Below, piece by piece: positions 20,055-29,091 of a DNA stretch of 64,000 nt; within the stretch, counting starts at the first letter, position 1, and each line of letters starts with the position of its first letter. Below the pieces are notes generated by a model, which was not told the origin of the DNA, did no database searches, and saw only the letters and a list, made by a program, of their open reading frames with translations. The stretch is from contig NZ_JAKZGL010000002.1 of NCBI RefSeq assembly GCF_022549355.1, positions 124,001 through 188,000 on the forward strand, given 5' to 3'. Origin of the DNA: Acinetobacter sp. NIPH 2699. GTDB lineage: Bacteria; Pseudomonadota; Gammaproteobacteria; Pseudomonadales; Moraxellaceae. Made by a program: the position numbers and the translations under genes.

Positions 20055-21056
20055 ATGAATGCATTTGATGTGCGAAAAGTCATACGTCCTATGGTCTTAC
20101 TCGTTGCGATGGTGATCGCGGTTTATGCGGTCGTGCATTTATGGAATTACTATAATGCAGCCCCGTGGACGCGAGATGGTCGTGTGCGAGGGGATGTGAT
20201 TCAGGTTGCATCAGATGTCAATGGTCTAGTCACGGAGGTCTTGGTCCAAGATAACCAAACTGTGAAAAAGGGGCAGGTGCTTTTTAAAATTGATGTTGCA
20301 CGTCAGGCACTTGATGTTGAGCAAGCCAAGTCTGATTTAGCCAAAGCCAAGGCTGGTCTGGCTCAAGCCCATGCGAATTTGGCGGGCTCTAAAGCAAATT
20401 TAGTCAAAACCGAAGCCACTATGAATTTGGCTGAAAAGAATGCGGCGCGATATGCCAGCCTCATGGATGGCGCGATTTCCAAGCAAGAGCAGGATCAAGT
20501 GTTTGCAAGCCGTGATCAAGCTGTGGCAGAACGCGAGCAACTGGTTGCAAGTATTGAACAGTCCAATGCAGCCATTCAACAACAACAAGCGTTGATTGAC
20601 GTTGCTCAAAGTAGTTTGCATTTAGCTCAATTGAATTTACATCGCTCGGAAGTGGTTGCGCCTGCGGATGGAACCTTATCAAATTTTGATTTGCGTGTCG
20701 GGAGTTATGTCAACGTGGGTCAAGCCGTTGCCGCTTTACTTGATCGGCATCAGCTTTATGTGGTGGGGTATTTTGAAGAAACCAAATTAAATCGCATCCA
20801 TGTTGGCGATCACGCAACGGTTCAACTCATGGGTGATCGTCAACAGATTCAGGGGCATGTTCAAGGCGTGGCAACAGGGATTGAGGATCGTGAGCGTTCA
20901 GGTAGTTCTAACCTACTGGCTAACGTGAATCCAACCTTTAGTTGGGTGCGTTTAGCACAACGTGTACCTGTTAAAATCGTATTAGATGAACAACCTCAGA
21001 ATCCGCTGGCTTTTGTGTCTGGACGTACGGCAACGGTTAGAATTATTGAGAAATGA
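20055..21056 (+). CDS. HlyD/EmrA-type periplasmic adaptor (AaeA-like)
   Basis: The 333-residue membrane fusion protein has an N-terminal anchor (about residues 12-30), a lipoyl half-motif (VQDNQTVKKGQVLFKID), a Gln/Ala-rich alpha-hairpin from about 85 to 200, and a beta-barrel segment (LYVVGYFEETKLNRIHVGD). The motif AAPWTRDGRVRGDVI just after the anchor is typical of the EmrA/AaeA subfamily. It should link the FUSC pump to an outer-membrane channel, which is not encoded in this window. It is the last gene of the operon and ends two bases before the end of ruvX on the opposite strand. Confidence 0.92.
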   Translation: MNAFDVRKVIRPMVLLVAMVIAVYAVVHLWNYYNAAPWTRDGRVRGDVIQVASDVNGLVTEVLVQDNQTVKKGQVLFKIDVARQALDVEQAKSDLAKAKAGLAQAHANLAGSKANLVKTEATMNLAEKNAARYASLMDGAISKQEQDQVFASRDQAVAEREQLVASIEQSNAAIQQQQALIDVAQSSLHLAQLNLHRSEVVAPADGTLSNFDLRVGSYVNVGQAVAALLDRHQLYVVGYFEETKLNRIHVGDHATVQLMGDRQQIQGHVQGVATGIEDRERSGSSNLLANVNPTFSWVRLAQRVPVKIVLDEQPQNPLAFVSGRTATVRIIEK

Positions 21057-21057
21057 T

Positions 21058-21501
21058 TTAAGGCGTAACTCCAGTAGGATCTCGATACCAACTTTGAATC
21101 AGCAACGCAGCCGCAAAACTATCCGCAGATATGCGCTTGGCGCGACCTCGCTCTTGATAAAATTCAAGTTCTTCTCGTGCTTCTCGAGTGGTTAAGCGTT
21201 CATCGACCATCCATGTTTCAATGTTGGTTTGATGGCGTAAGCGTCGTGCAAATTTGCGGGCACGTGCAGAAAGTTCTGACTCACTATCATCCATGTTCAG
21301 TGGCAAACCCACTAAAAAAAGATTGGGTTGCCATTCTTTGACCAGTTTCAATAACTGATTCCAGTCAGGAATGCCATCTTTCATGATGAATAGAGGGAGA
21401 GGGTTGGTGCTTTCGATACTCGACTGACCAATCGCAATGCCCATTTTTTTGGTACCAAAGTCAAAAGCCATAATGGATTGAGCAGTGTTTAAATCAGGCA
21501 T
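21058..21501 (-). CDS. ruvX: RuvX/YqgF, pre-16S rRNA processing nuclease
   Basis: The 147-residue protein has the YqgF RNase H-like fold with the first catalytic Asp in [16 protein letters not shown], the Glu-bearing strand in LVGLPLNMD and a final Asp in [25 protein letters not shown]. The family was named as a Holliday-junction resolvase, but in E. coli YqgF matures the 5' end of 16S rRNA. The ATG at 21501 overlaps the stop of yqgE by eight bases, so the two are translationally coupled, the usual arrangement. It is convergent with the efflux operon, with almost no spacer. Confidence 0.93.
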   Translation of the reverse strand: MPDLNTAQSIMAFDFGTKKMGIAIGQSSIESTNPLPLFIMKDGIPDWNQLLKLVKEWQPNLFLVGLPLNMDDSESELSARARKFARRLRHQTNIETWMVDERLTTREAREELEFYQERGRAKRISADSFAAALLIQSWYRDPTGVTP

Positions 21502-22048
21502 GACCAATCTCGGAAGCAAACCACGTACGATCTACCCCAATTTTTTTGTAGGCCGCGTCCCAACGGTCGTCATAGGGTAAATTAAAAATCAAATCCATAT
21601 CTGAGTCGCAAATCAGCCAATCACCCCGAGCCATTTCTTCCTCAAGTTGATTTTTGCTCCAACTCGCATAACCCAATGCAATTTGATAACGACCAACCCC
21701 TTCATTGTGTGCGATCGCGTCCAAGATATCTTTACTGGTGGTGATACAAACATTTTCACCCACCGCGATTGATGAATGCCATGTCGGTTGACCGGTATGT
21801 AGGACAAAGCCAGCCTCAGGACGTAAAGGTCCACCTTGCAAAACTGCATGGGGTTGTACATTGTCGGCATCAATCTCTAAATCATTGAGCAATTCTTTGA
21901 TTTGTAGGTCAGAAGGGCGATTGATAACAATGCCTTGAGCGCCGTCTTCATCATGGCGAGCAACATAAATGACTGTGTTTGCAAAAAAGTCATCTGCCAT
22001 GTCTGGTGGAGCAATTAGACAACGATGAGTTAAATATTGTTTCGTCAC
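21494..22048 (-). CDS. yqgE: YqgE/AlgH family protein
   Basis: The 184-residue product matches the UPF0301 (YqgE/AlgH) family in length and motifs: [18 protein letters not shown] at the start, [16 protein letters not shown], and [16 protein letters not shown]. AlgH was linked to alginate regulation in Pseudomonas, but the molecular function is unclear. It lies directly upstream of ruvX with overlapping ends, the conserved yqgE-yqgF pair. Confidence 0.93.
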   Translation of the reverse strand: MTKQYLTHRCLIAPPDMADDFFANTVIYVARHDEDGAQGIVINRPSDLQIKELLNDLEIDADNVQPHAVLQGGPLRPEAGFVLHTGQPTWHSSIAVGENVCITTSKDILDAIAHNEGVGRYQIALGYASWSKNQLEEEMARGDWLICDSDMDLIFNLPYDDRWDAAYKKIGVDRTWFASEIGHA

Positions 22049-22087
22049 CTAGGTGGTTCTCCATCAAAATATTCTGTTGATTTATCG

Positions 22088-22142
22088 AGGGTCTGTTGAC
22101 ATTCCATCTGGCGCAAGTATTTGTGAAATGCCAACAGACCCT
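22088..22142. repeat. Imperfect 18-base inverted repeat (palindromic element)
   Basis: The left arm starts AGGGTCTGTTG and the right arm ends CAACAGACCCT. The arms pair over 16 of 18 positions around a 19-base loop. It sits between recN and yqgE, both on the minus strand. The outward sequence GGGTCTGTTG and the sharp ends look like the terminal repeats of a small insertion-sequence-derived palindrome, although the recN 3' end could also use it as a terminator. No target-site duplication is evident by eye. Confidence 0.5.
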
Positions 22143-22217
22143 ATATAGGTTCTTTTTATCAACATACAAGAGTTAATCGGATTTCGCCAATCATTTTCTG
22201 ATATTTTGTTGCAGAAC

Positions 22218-23879
22218 TTAGGTCGATTGAAACTTGAGCTGACGTAATTGTTTGGCATGCTGTAAGGTGGTTTCACTAATTTCAACACCACCAGACATAC
22301 GTGCAAGTTCCAAAATGCGTTGTGCCTCATCCAGTTCAATGATGGTGCTGCTGGCAGGATCAGTTTGTTGCTTCTTCACTAAGAGATGCTGGTCAGATTG
22401 TGCTGCCACTTGCGCTTGATGGGTAATACACAGTAACTGAACATGTTGTGCCAAATCAGCAAGGAGGCGACCAACCACTTCTGCCGTTCCTCCGCTAATC
22501 CCGACATCAATTTCATCAAATACCAGTACTTCAGCTTCGGTTTTTTCAGCATTCATGACTTGCATGACCAACGCGATACGCGACAGCTCACCACCTGATG
22601 CCACGCGTGCCAGCGGTTGCGGTGGGATGCCTTTATTGGCAGTAAATAACAGTTGAATAGCACTTAAACCTTCAGCATTGGCTGGCGTTAAAGGTTCGAA
22701 CTTAAACTCAAAATAGGCTTCAGGTAAGGCAAGTGGTTTGACTTGTTCAATCAGTTGTTTTGCCAATGGAATGGCTGCTGCACGACGAATCTCATCTAAA
22801 TGTTGTGCTTTCTGCATAAACGCTTGATATGAAAGCTCAACTTGTTCAGCCAAGGTTTCTGGATCTTCAAGATGATGTAGCTGTTGCAGCTCTTGTTGCC
22901 AAGTTTCGTATTCCTGTTTGAGTTGTTCAGGTTGGGTACGATACTTACGTGCAAGTCGATGGAAAATCTCTAAAGTGGCATTGAGCTGTTCCATCCGCTC
23001 AGGATCAAAGCTTTGTCGGTCAATAAATTGACGTAAGCTCGCCGTGGCATCATCTATTTCACTTTGCGCATTCAATAATGAATTATAAATACTAGAAAGT
23101 TGTTCACTACGCCCTGCGTGAGATTCCAAACGACGGATGATAGATGCAAGTTCTTGGGTGATATTTTGTTCGGCTTCATCTAGCACATTTAAGCTAGAAC
23201 CACAGTCTTGCATGATGTGTTCATGATGGCTCAGACGATCAAATTCTTGTTCAGTGTCACGATAATCCGTTTGAATGACTTCTTCGAGTTCTTCGAGCTG
23301 GGATTCGAGCGTTTGTATTCTTTGAATACGTGTTGTTTGCGCATCTAAAGCAGCTTGATGTTGTTGAATGTTTTTTTGCCAAGTTGCATAAGCCTGACGT
23401 ACAGCGTTGGCTGGCTCTGCAAAGTTACTATAACGATCTAACCAATGTTTAGGATAAGGCGGCTCAAGTAATTGTTGTTGGCTATGTTGGCTATAAAGTT
23501 GTACCAGCAAACGACCAATTTCTTTCAGCTCAGTTAAACTACTTGGTCGTCCATTAATCCATGCTTTACTTCGACCAGTGGCAAAAACCACACGTCTTAA
23601 ATGAATTTCACCTGTGTCATCATCCAGTTCATGTTCTTTCAACCAAGAGGCTTCAGCACTTTCGGGTTGATAACTAAATACGGCAGTCACATCAGCTTTA
23701 TCCGCCCCATAGCGGACATAATGGGTGTCTGTACGTTCACCTAAACAAGCTGACAATGCATCTAACAATAATGATTTACCTGCACCAGTTTCACCAGTAA
23801 GTACATTAAAACCTTGTTCAATATCTAAAGCGAGGTGGTCGGCGAGTGCAAAATTAATTAAAGTTAAATGGGTGAGCAT
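22218..23879 (-). CDS. recN: DNA repair protein RecN
   Basis: This 553-residue SMC-like ATPase acts in double-strand-break repair. It opens with MLTHLTLINFALADHLALDI and Walker A TGETGAGKS, followed by the coiled-coil arms (about 150-360), the ABC signature VASGGELSRIALVMQV and Walker B VLVFDEIDVGISGGTAE. The ATG at 23879 is chosen over the slightly longer frame because the family begins at MLxxLxIxNFA. No LexA-type box was recognised upstream, consistent with Acinetobacter having no LexA. Confidence 0.96.
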   Translation of the reverse strand: MLTHLTLINFALADHLALDIEQGFNVLTGETGAGKSLLLDALSACLGERTDTHYVRYGADKADVTAVFSYQPESAEASWLKEHELDDDTGEIHLRRVVFATGRSKAWINGRPSSLTELKEIGRLLVQLYSQHSQQQLLEPPYPKHWLDRYSNFAEPANAVRQAYATWQKNIQQHQAALDAQTTRIQRIQTLESQLEELEEVIQTDYRDTEQEFDRLSHHEHIMQDCGSSLNVLDEAEQNITQELASIIRRLESHAGRSEQLSSIYNSLLNAQSEIDDATASLRQFIDRQSFDPERMEQLNATLEIFHRLARKYRTQPEQLKQEYETWQQELQQLHHLEDPETLAEQVELSYQAFMQKAQHLDEIRRAAAIPLAKQLIEQVKPLALPEAYFEFKFEPLTPANAEGLSAIQLLFTANKGIPPQPLARVASGGELSRIALVMQVMNAEKTEAEVLVFDEIDVGISGGTAEVVGRLLADLAQHVQLLCITHQAQVAAQSDQHLLVKKQQTDPASSTIIELDEAQRILELARMSGGVEISETTLQHAKQLRQLKFQST

Positions 23880-24124
23880 AAACGCATCCAATGCACAAAA
23901 TCTTTTGCTTAAAGATAGAGAAGTTTTATAGTTGCCACAAGGGTTGAATACAGCATTTTGCTTATTTGCCTAGGATATGGTGGTTCTCGCTGTGACAAAG
24001 CACTTTGGCGCTTGGCGATTTGCTGCAAAAAGCATGAAAAAAATGGATTGATTAGTGGCGCAGGCACAATTAAACTACGTCCATCATAACCTAATATAAA
24101 TGCTGCATTATTTGGAGAGTAGGC

Positions 24125-24451
24125 ATGAGTTCAGTGCAGTTTGATCATGTTACGGTCATTAAAAAGTCAAATGTGTATTTTGGTGGGGCATGTATTAGCC
24201 ATACGGTACAATTTGAAGATGGTACGAAAAAGACTTTAGGTGTGCTTTTGCCTACTGAACAGCCTTTAGCATTTGAGACACATGTGCCAGAGCGTATGGA
24301 AATTATTTCTGGCGAATGTCGCGTAAAAATTGCAGACAGCACTGAAAGTGAGTTATTCCGTGCAGGTCAGTCTTTTTATGTGCCAGGTAATAGTGTCTTT
24401 CATATCGAAGCTGATGAAGTCCTCGATTATGTCTGCCATCTAGAAGGCTAA
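24125..24451 (+). CDS. ppnP: Pyrimidine/purine nucleoside phosphorylase PpnP
   Basis: The 108-residue single-domain cupin matches the YaiE/PpnP family (formerly DUF1255): VYFGGACISHTVQFEDG, the PERMEIISGECRVKI strand pair and the C-terminal GQSFYVPGNSVFHIE cupin motif. PpnP phosphorolyses several nucleosides to free base and ribose-1-phosphate. GGAG lies at proper spacing before the ATG. It is monocistronic, flanked by recN in the opposite direction and by paired terminators downstream. Confidence 0.92.
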   Translation: MSSVQFDHVTVIKKSNVYFGGACISHTVQFEDGTKKTLGVLLPTEQPLAFETHVPERMEIISGECRVKIADSTESELFRAGQSFYVPGNSVFHIEADEVLDYVCHLEG

Positions 24452-24491
24452 CCTATTGCCGTTTAAATCGAGTACACTATATCTAAAGAGA

Positions 24492-24521
24492 ATCCTGTAA
24501 AGTCATTTACAGGATTTTTTT
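24492..24521 (+). terminator. Terminator after ppnP, copy 1
   Basis: ATCCTGTAAA and TTTACAGGAT are a perfect 10-base stem around GTCA, followed by seven Ts. This is a strong intrinsic terminator about 40 bases past ppnP. Confidence 0.9.
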
Positions 24522-24554
24522 ATTAAATTCCATTGCGGAGCTATTCGCTCCTCA

Positions 24555-24580
24555 CCTGTAAAGTCACTTTGCAGGATTTT
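24555..24580 (+). terminator. Terminator-like copy 2 with near-identical stem
   Basis: CCTGTAAAG and CTTTGCAGG pair over nine bases with one wobble around TCA, followed by ATTTTTATTTTTT. Its sequence nearly repeats copy 1, so it probably arose by duplication and gives a tandem terminator before rlmB. Confidence 0.75.
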
Positions 24581-24683
24581 TATTTTTTATAAGTCTCCCA
24601 TAAGTTCTCCATTTAAAAGAGAAACTTTTTACAAGCTAAATCCCCTTTTTGAAGAGTGGGTTTTTTAAAGAGGTCGTTCGTTC

Positions 24684-25430
24684 ATGGCAAAATCTGAATA
24701 TTATTATGGTGTTCACTCAGTGGAGTCATTGTTAGAGTTAGAGCCTGAGCGAGTTTTGACTTTATTTACCCTAAAAGGTCGTGATGATCAACGGCTACAA
24801 AAAATTTTACAGCTTGCAGAACCTTTTGGTATTAGTGTGCAAAAGGCCAGTCGAGACAGTTTGGAAAAGTTGGCAGGTCTGCCTTTCCATCAAGGGGTGG
24901 TCGCTGCTGTACGTCCACATCCGACTTTAAATGAACAAGACTTAGATCAACTGATGCAACAGTCTCCAAATGCGTTGCTGTTAGCACTCGATCAAGTGAC
25001 TGATCCGCATAATCTTGGTGCTTGTATTCGTACCGCTGCTGCAATGGGGGTGCAAGCTGTGATTGTGCCTCGCGACCGTTCGGCAGGTCTGACACCGACT
25101 GCTCGTAAGGTTGCAGCAGGGGGAGCTGAAAAAGTTAAATTTATTCAAGTCACCAATCTGGCGCGTACTTTGGCACATTTAAAAGACACCACGCATACTC
25201 GTGTTATTGGCACGATGCTAGATGAAAAGGCATTGCCTCTTCAGCAATGTGATTTTAGTGGCTCTGTTGTGATCGTGATGGGCGCTGAAGATACAGGTTT
25301 GCGACCAATTACCCAGTCTCAATGTGATCACACGGTTTATATTCCAATGTCAGGTGACTTACAGAGTTTGAATGTCAGTGTGGCCACGGGGATGGCATTG
25401 TATGAGGCATGTCGTCAGCGCAATGTATAA
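24684..25430 (+). CDS. rlmB: 23S rRNA (guanosine-2'-O-)-methyltransferase RlmB
   Basis: This 248-residue SpoU-class (SPOUT) methyltransferase modifies Gm2251 of 23S rRNA. The N-terminal substrate-binding domain begins YYYGVHSVESLLE. The knotted catalytic domain carries motif 1 DQVTDPHNLGACIRTAAAMG, motif 2 VIVMGAEDTGLRP and motif 3 IPMSGDLQSLNVSVATGMALY. The length is normal. A stem of AAATCCC/GGGTTT lies just upstream of its ribosome site (AAAGAGG) and may be the end of a third attenuator-like hairpin. An EamA transporter follows 35 bases later. Confidence 0.96.
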   Translation: MAKSEYYYGVHSVESLLELEPERVLTLFTLKGRDDQRLQKILQLAEPFGISVQKASRDSLEKLAGLPFHQGVVAAVRPHPTLNEQDLDQLMQQSPNALLLALDQVTDPHNLGACIRTAAAMGVQAVIVPRDRSAGLTPTARKVAAGGAEKVKFIQVTNLARTLAHLKDTTHTRVIGTMLDEKALPLQQCDFSGSVVIVMGAEDTGLRPITQSQCDHTVYIPMSGDLQSLNVSVATGMALYEACRQRNV

Positions 25431-25465
25431 TCATTGATGCGGTATGATGATTCAAGTGATTTAGC

Positions 25466-26377
25466 ATGACTGTTCGAACGCAAGGCTATTTATATGTCTT
25501 CATTACCATGTGTATTTGGGGCGGGTTTACCATTTTCTCCCGCTTAAATGCGCATTGGCATATCAGTGCTTGGGATTTGGTGGCAATGCGCTTTGCGATT
25601 GCATTTACGATTCTGATGCCGATCCTGATGTACAAGAAAGATTTGGCTTTTTTGTGGCATCCACGGGCCGTGATATTGGCATTAACAGGTGGTCTAGCGT
25701 ACTGTTTTACCGTCTATACTGCTTTTCTACATGCTCCTGCCGCACATGCAGCGATTTTTTTAAATGGTTTTATCCCATTATGTACTGCCGTTGCTGCTTA
25801 TTTATTTTTTAAGCAGACCTTTGATAAACATACATGGTTGAGTTTGATCATCATGTTGAGTGCGTTGGCAGTCATGAGCTATTTGATGCTGCATGAGCAG
25901 GCTTCCTCATTTGGTTTGGGTGATTTGTTATTCTTTTTGAGTGCAGTTTGGTGGGGACTCTTCACTGTGTTGTTGAAACAGTGGCAGTTATCCGCATGGC
26001 ATGCAATGGCAAGTGTGGCAATCTGGTCCGCATTGATTTATCTACCAATTTATTTTTTGTTTATTCCAAAGCATTTCCAAGACGTTGACGCTGTACATTT
26101 ACTGGTACAAGGGTTATTTCATGGCGTGTTGGTGGTGATTGTTGCAACGTTGACCTATATTGCTGCAATTGAACGCTTAGGGGCATTTAAGACGGGAAGT
26201 ATTGTCACTTTAGCGCCGTTTATCGCTGCTGTACTTGCAGTTCCTTTGTTAGATGAACCGTTAAGTGCTGCTGTTGCTTGTGGTTTGCTGGGGATGGCAA
26301 TCGGAGCACTACAGCCATGGCGATGGTTCCGCCAAGATAGCTTAGCTAAACAACTCGCTCAGCAAAAACACGATTAA
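25466..26377 (+). CDS. EamA/DMT-family transporter
   Basis: The 303-residue protein has ten predicted hydrophobic helices in two EamA repeats (repeat 1 about residues 6-135, repeat 2 about 150-285), with typical motifs WGGFTIFSR and LAPFIAAVLAVPLLDEPLS. Drug/metabolite transporters export amino acids, nucleosides or other metabolites; the substrate cannot be deduced. It follows rlmB by 35 bases and overlaps the 3' end of coaE on the opposite strand by four bases. Confidence 0.9.
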   Translation: MTVRTQGYLYVFITMCIWGGFTIFSRLNAHWHISAWDLVAMRFAIAFTILMPILMYKKDLAFLWHPRAVILALTGGLAYCFTVYTAFLHAPAAHAAIFLNGFIPLCTAVAAYLFFKQTFDKHTWLSLIIMLSALAVMSYLMLHEQASSFGLGDLLFFLSAVWWGLFTVLLKQWQLSAWHAMASVAIWSALIYLPIYFLFIPKHFQDVDAVHLLVQGLFHGVLVVIVATLTYIAAIERLGAFKTGSIVTLAPFIAAVLAVPLLDEPLSAAVACGLLGMAIGALQPWRWFRQDSLAKQLAQQKHD

Positions 26378-26979
26378 AAAAATTGCTCGGCCTGTTGTAA
26401 ATAACTTAAATGTAAGGGCTTAAGCTGCTTGTGCAGATGTTCTAATAAACCATCATTGAGCACAATGTCATTGGCCAATTGTTGTTTTTGAGTTCTAGGC
26501 ATCTGTGCTGCAATAATTTTTCTAATCTCTGCTTCATTTTGCCCATCGCGTTGGCTGGCACGTTGTAATTGGATATGCTCATCCGTATCAATTAATAACG
26601 TATGATGAACCAATTCATGCTGGTTGGTTTCAAATAGGAGTGGCGAAACCAAAATCACATAAGCACTTTGGGCTTGTTGGAGTTGTTGGATAATGGACTG
26701 GCGAATCGCAGGGTGGGTAATTTTTTCTAAAGTTTGACGCGCGTCTGGTGATTGAAAAATATGCTCACGCAAAGCACGCCGATTTAGGTTGCCATCTTCT
26801 AATAACACCCAATCTCCAAAGGTCTGTTGAATGCTTTTTAATGCAGGCTGACCACGCTCAACCACTTCTCTTGCCACAATATCGGCATCAACAACACAAA
26901 TACCTTGAGATTCAAACCATTGGGTCGCCGCAGATTTGCCACTACCAATGCCACCTGTAATTCCCAAGATAAATTGCAT
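26374..26979 (-). CDS. coaE: Dephospho-CoA kinase
   Basis: This 201-residue P-loop kinase performs the last step of coenzyme A synthesis, phosphorylating the 3'-OH of dephospho-CoA. It has Walker A GITGGIGSGKSAAT at residues 6-19, VVDADIVAREVV as the CoA-binding Asp segment, and the lid SQRDGQNEAEIRKII. The ATG at 26979 is preceded by GGAGG, so it is preferred to the four-codon longer frame. It is the last gene of the pilB-pilC-pilD-coaE run, a common gammaproteobacterial arrangement, and starts at the end of pilD. Confidence 0.96.
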   Translation of the reverse strand: MQFILGITGGIGSGKSAATQWFESQGICVVDADIVAREVVERGQPALKSIQQTFGDWVLLEDGNLNRRALREHIFQSPDARQTLEKITHPAIRQSIIQQLQQAQSAYVILVSPLLFETNQHELVHHTLLIDTDEHIQLQRASQRDGQNEAEIRKIIAAQMPRTQKQQLANDIVLNDGLLEHLHKQLKPLHLSYLQQAEQFF

Positions 26980-26980
26980 G

Positions 26981-27841
26981 TTAACCTCCAAGATAAACTT
27001 TCATAATTTGATCACCCCATAAAAAAGCAATCCAACCTGCAATCGCGATATAAGGGCCAAATGCAAAAGGCTGATTTTCACCACGCATTTTCAACAGAAT
27101 AATACCCACAATTGCACCCACAATTGAAGAGAGTAAAACAATTAAAGGCAGTAGCAACGGCCCCATCCAAGCACCTAATGCTGCGAGCAGCTTGAAGTCG
27201 CCATAGCCCATACCTTCTTTACCTGTGATCAGTTTAAAGAGGTAATACACAATCCATAAACACAGAAAACCAATCACATAGCCCCAGATAGCTGCGGTTG
27301 CTGTGGTATAAATTGCAAAGCTGTTAATTGCCAAGCCTAACGCTGCAAGGGGAAGGGTAAAGCGATCAGGAAGCAGTTGTGTATCAAAATCAATAAAGGT
27401 GAGGGCGATCAGTATCCACGTCAACACTAATCCAAATAGCATCTGTAATGTTGCGCCAAACACCGCAACCACGGCCAGTGAGCACAGCATGGTTAAGAGT
27501 TCAATCAATGGGTAACGCATACTGATTGGATTTTGGCAAGAACCACATTTACCGCGTAGCACGAGCCAACTGATCACAGGAATATTTTGATACCAACGGA
27601 TAGTTGATTCACATTGGGGACATGTTGACGCGGGTTGACTTAAAGTTAATTTACTTTGATCGATGAGTGGTTGTTCGGGATGTAGCAACATCTGGCATTC
27701 TTGTTGCCATTCCTGCTCCATCATTCTCGGCGTGCGGTAAATAACCACATTGAGGAAACTACCAATACATAAACTCAATAACCCAACTGCAATATATAGC
27801 GCAGTTAGGTTTTCGACAAAATACGATACGAATTGTTGCAT
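26981..27841 (-). CDS. pilD: Type IV prepilin leader peptidase / N-methyltransferase
   Basis: This 286-residue inner-membrane aspartyl protease cleaves and N-methylates prepilins and type II secretion pseudopilins. The zinc-binding double CxxC of the cytoplasmic loop is intact (CPQC at about residue 74 and CGSC at about 99). The catalytic aspartates are in LTFIDFDTQLLPD and GMGYGDFKLLAALG. About seven or eight membrane helices are evident. It begins at the last base of pilC, an overlap typical of co-translation. Confidence 0.96.
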   Translation of the reverse strand: MQQFVSYFVENLTALYIAVGLLSLCIGSFLNVVIYRTPRMMEQEWQQECQMLLHPEQPLIDQSKLTLSQPASTCPQCESTIRWYQNIPVISWLVLRGKCGSCQNPISMRYPLIELLTMLCSLAVVAVFGATLQMLFGLVLTWILIALTFIDFDTQLLPDRFTLPLAALGLAINSFAIYTTATAAIWGYVIGFLCLWIVYYLFKLITGKEGMGYGDFKLLAALGAWMGPLLLPLIVLLSSIVGAIVGIILLKMRGENQPFAFGPYIAIAGWIAFLWGDQIMKVYLGG

Positions 27842-29067
27842 TAGACCACAGAGCCCATTTGGAAGATTGGAAGGTACATTGCAATCACAAGCCCACCGAC
27901 CAGTACACCTAGAATAGCCATGATGAGTGGTTCCATCATGGCGGTTAAGCCATCAACCGCGTTATCGACTTCATTTTCATAGTGGGTTGCCACTTTATCG
28001 AGCATACTGTCTAAAGCACCCGATTCTTCACCGATTGCAACCATTTGAATCGCCATAGATGGGAAGCGATTCGATACACGCATGGCAAATTGTAGTTGTT
28101 GTCCAGTTGCGACATCTTCACGGATCTTCATCACTGCATTTTCATAGACCACGTTATTGGTTGCACCAGCCGTTGATTCAAGGGCATCAATCAGTGGAAC
28201 ACCTGCTGCAAATGTTGTCGCTAAAGTACGGCTATATCGCGCGATAATGGCTTTATAAATTAAATCACCAAAAATAGGTAATCTCAGTGCCATTTTATCC
28301 AGTGTGTCGCGGAACTTCTTGCTTCGTTTTTTTGCTTCGAGAAAACAAGCAATAATTGCACCAATCACAATAATCAGGATAAACCAGTATTCTTGCATCC
28401 ATACCGACATATTCACCACCATTTTTGTAAAGGCCGGTAAGTCAGCACCAAATGAACTGAACAGGTCTTGGAAAACAGGTACAACTTTGACCATCAAAAT
28501 AATCGTCACAATCACAGCAACCACGATAACTGTGGCTGGATATTTCATGGCTTTTTTGATCTTTTGTTTTAGGAGTTCGCTTTTTTCTTTATAGATAGCG
28601 ACACGATCCAGCATGGTTTCCAGTGCACCAGACTGTTCACCAGATTCAACCAAAGAACAAAATAAGTTATCAAAATACTGTGGGTATTTTTTGAGTGCAC
28701 CTGCAAAAGTATTCCCCCCCTCGACTTCGCCTTTAATACCGAGTACCACTTCGCGCATAGATGGATTTTCTAAACCCTCAGCAACAATTTCAAAACCTTG
28801 AACCAGCGGTACACCTGCTTTCATCATGGTCGCGAGTTGGCGAGTAAACACAGTAATATCAAGTGTTGTGACTCGCTTTTTCGTTAAGCCATCGAGAATA
28901 TTTTTGCGTTTCTCTCGAATATTCTTAATGGTTACACCCTGCTTACGTAACGTGACTTTTGCTAAAGCCATATTGCGTGCAGGTAATTCCCCTTTAATTT
29001 TTGCCCCTTTACGATCTACCCCTTCATAAGCAAAAGTAGGCATCATTTGCGCTTTTTTAGCTGCCAT
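27841..29067 (-). CDS. pilC: Type IV pilus inner-membrane platform protein
   Basis: This 408-residue GspF/PilC-type protein carries two T2SSF domains (about residues 75-195 and 280-400). Each ends in hydrophobic helices, and the conserved LATMMKAGVPLVQGFE and LATTFAAGVPLIDALES segments mark the duplication. It sits in the inner membrane and couples the PilB motor to pilin insertion. It is preceded by pilB and followed by pilD. Confidence 0.96.
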   Translation of the reverse strand: MAAKKAQMMPTFAYEGVDRKGAKIKGELPARNMALAKVTLRKQGVTIKNIREKRKNILDGLTKKRVTTLDITVFTRQLATMMKAGVPLVQGFEIVAEGLENPSMREVVLGIKGEVEGGNTFAGALKKYPQYFDNLFCSLVESGEQSGALETMLDRVAIYKEKSELLKQKIKKAMKYPATVIVVAVIVTIILMVKVVPVFQDLFSSFGADLPAFTKMVVNMSVWMQEYWFILIIVIGAIIACFLEAKKRSKKFRDTLDKMALRLPIFGDLIYKAIIARYSRTLATTFAAGVPLIDALESTAGATNNVVYENAVMKIREDVATGQQLQFAMRVSNRFPSMAIQMVAIGEESGALDSMLDKVATHYENEVDNAVDGLTAMMEPLIMAILGVLVGGLVIAMYLPIFQMGSVV

Positions 29068-29091
29068 GATTATTAATCCTTTTTATTAATT

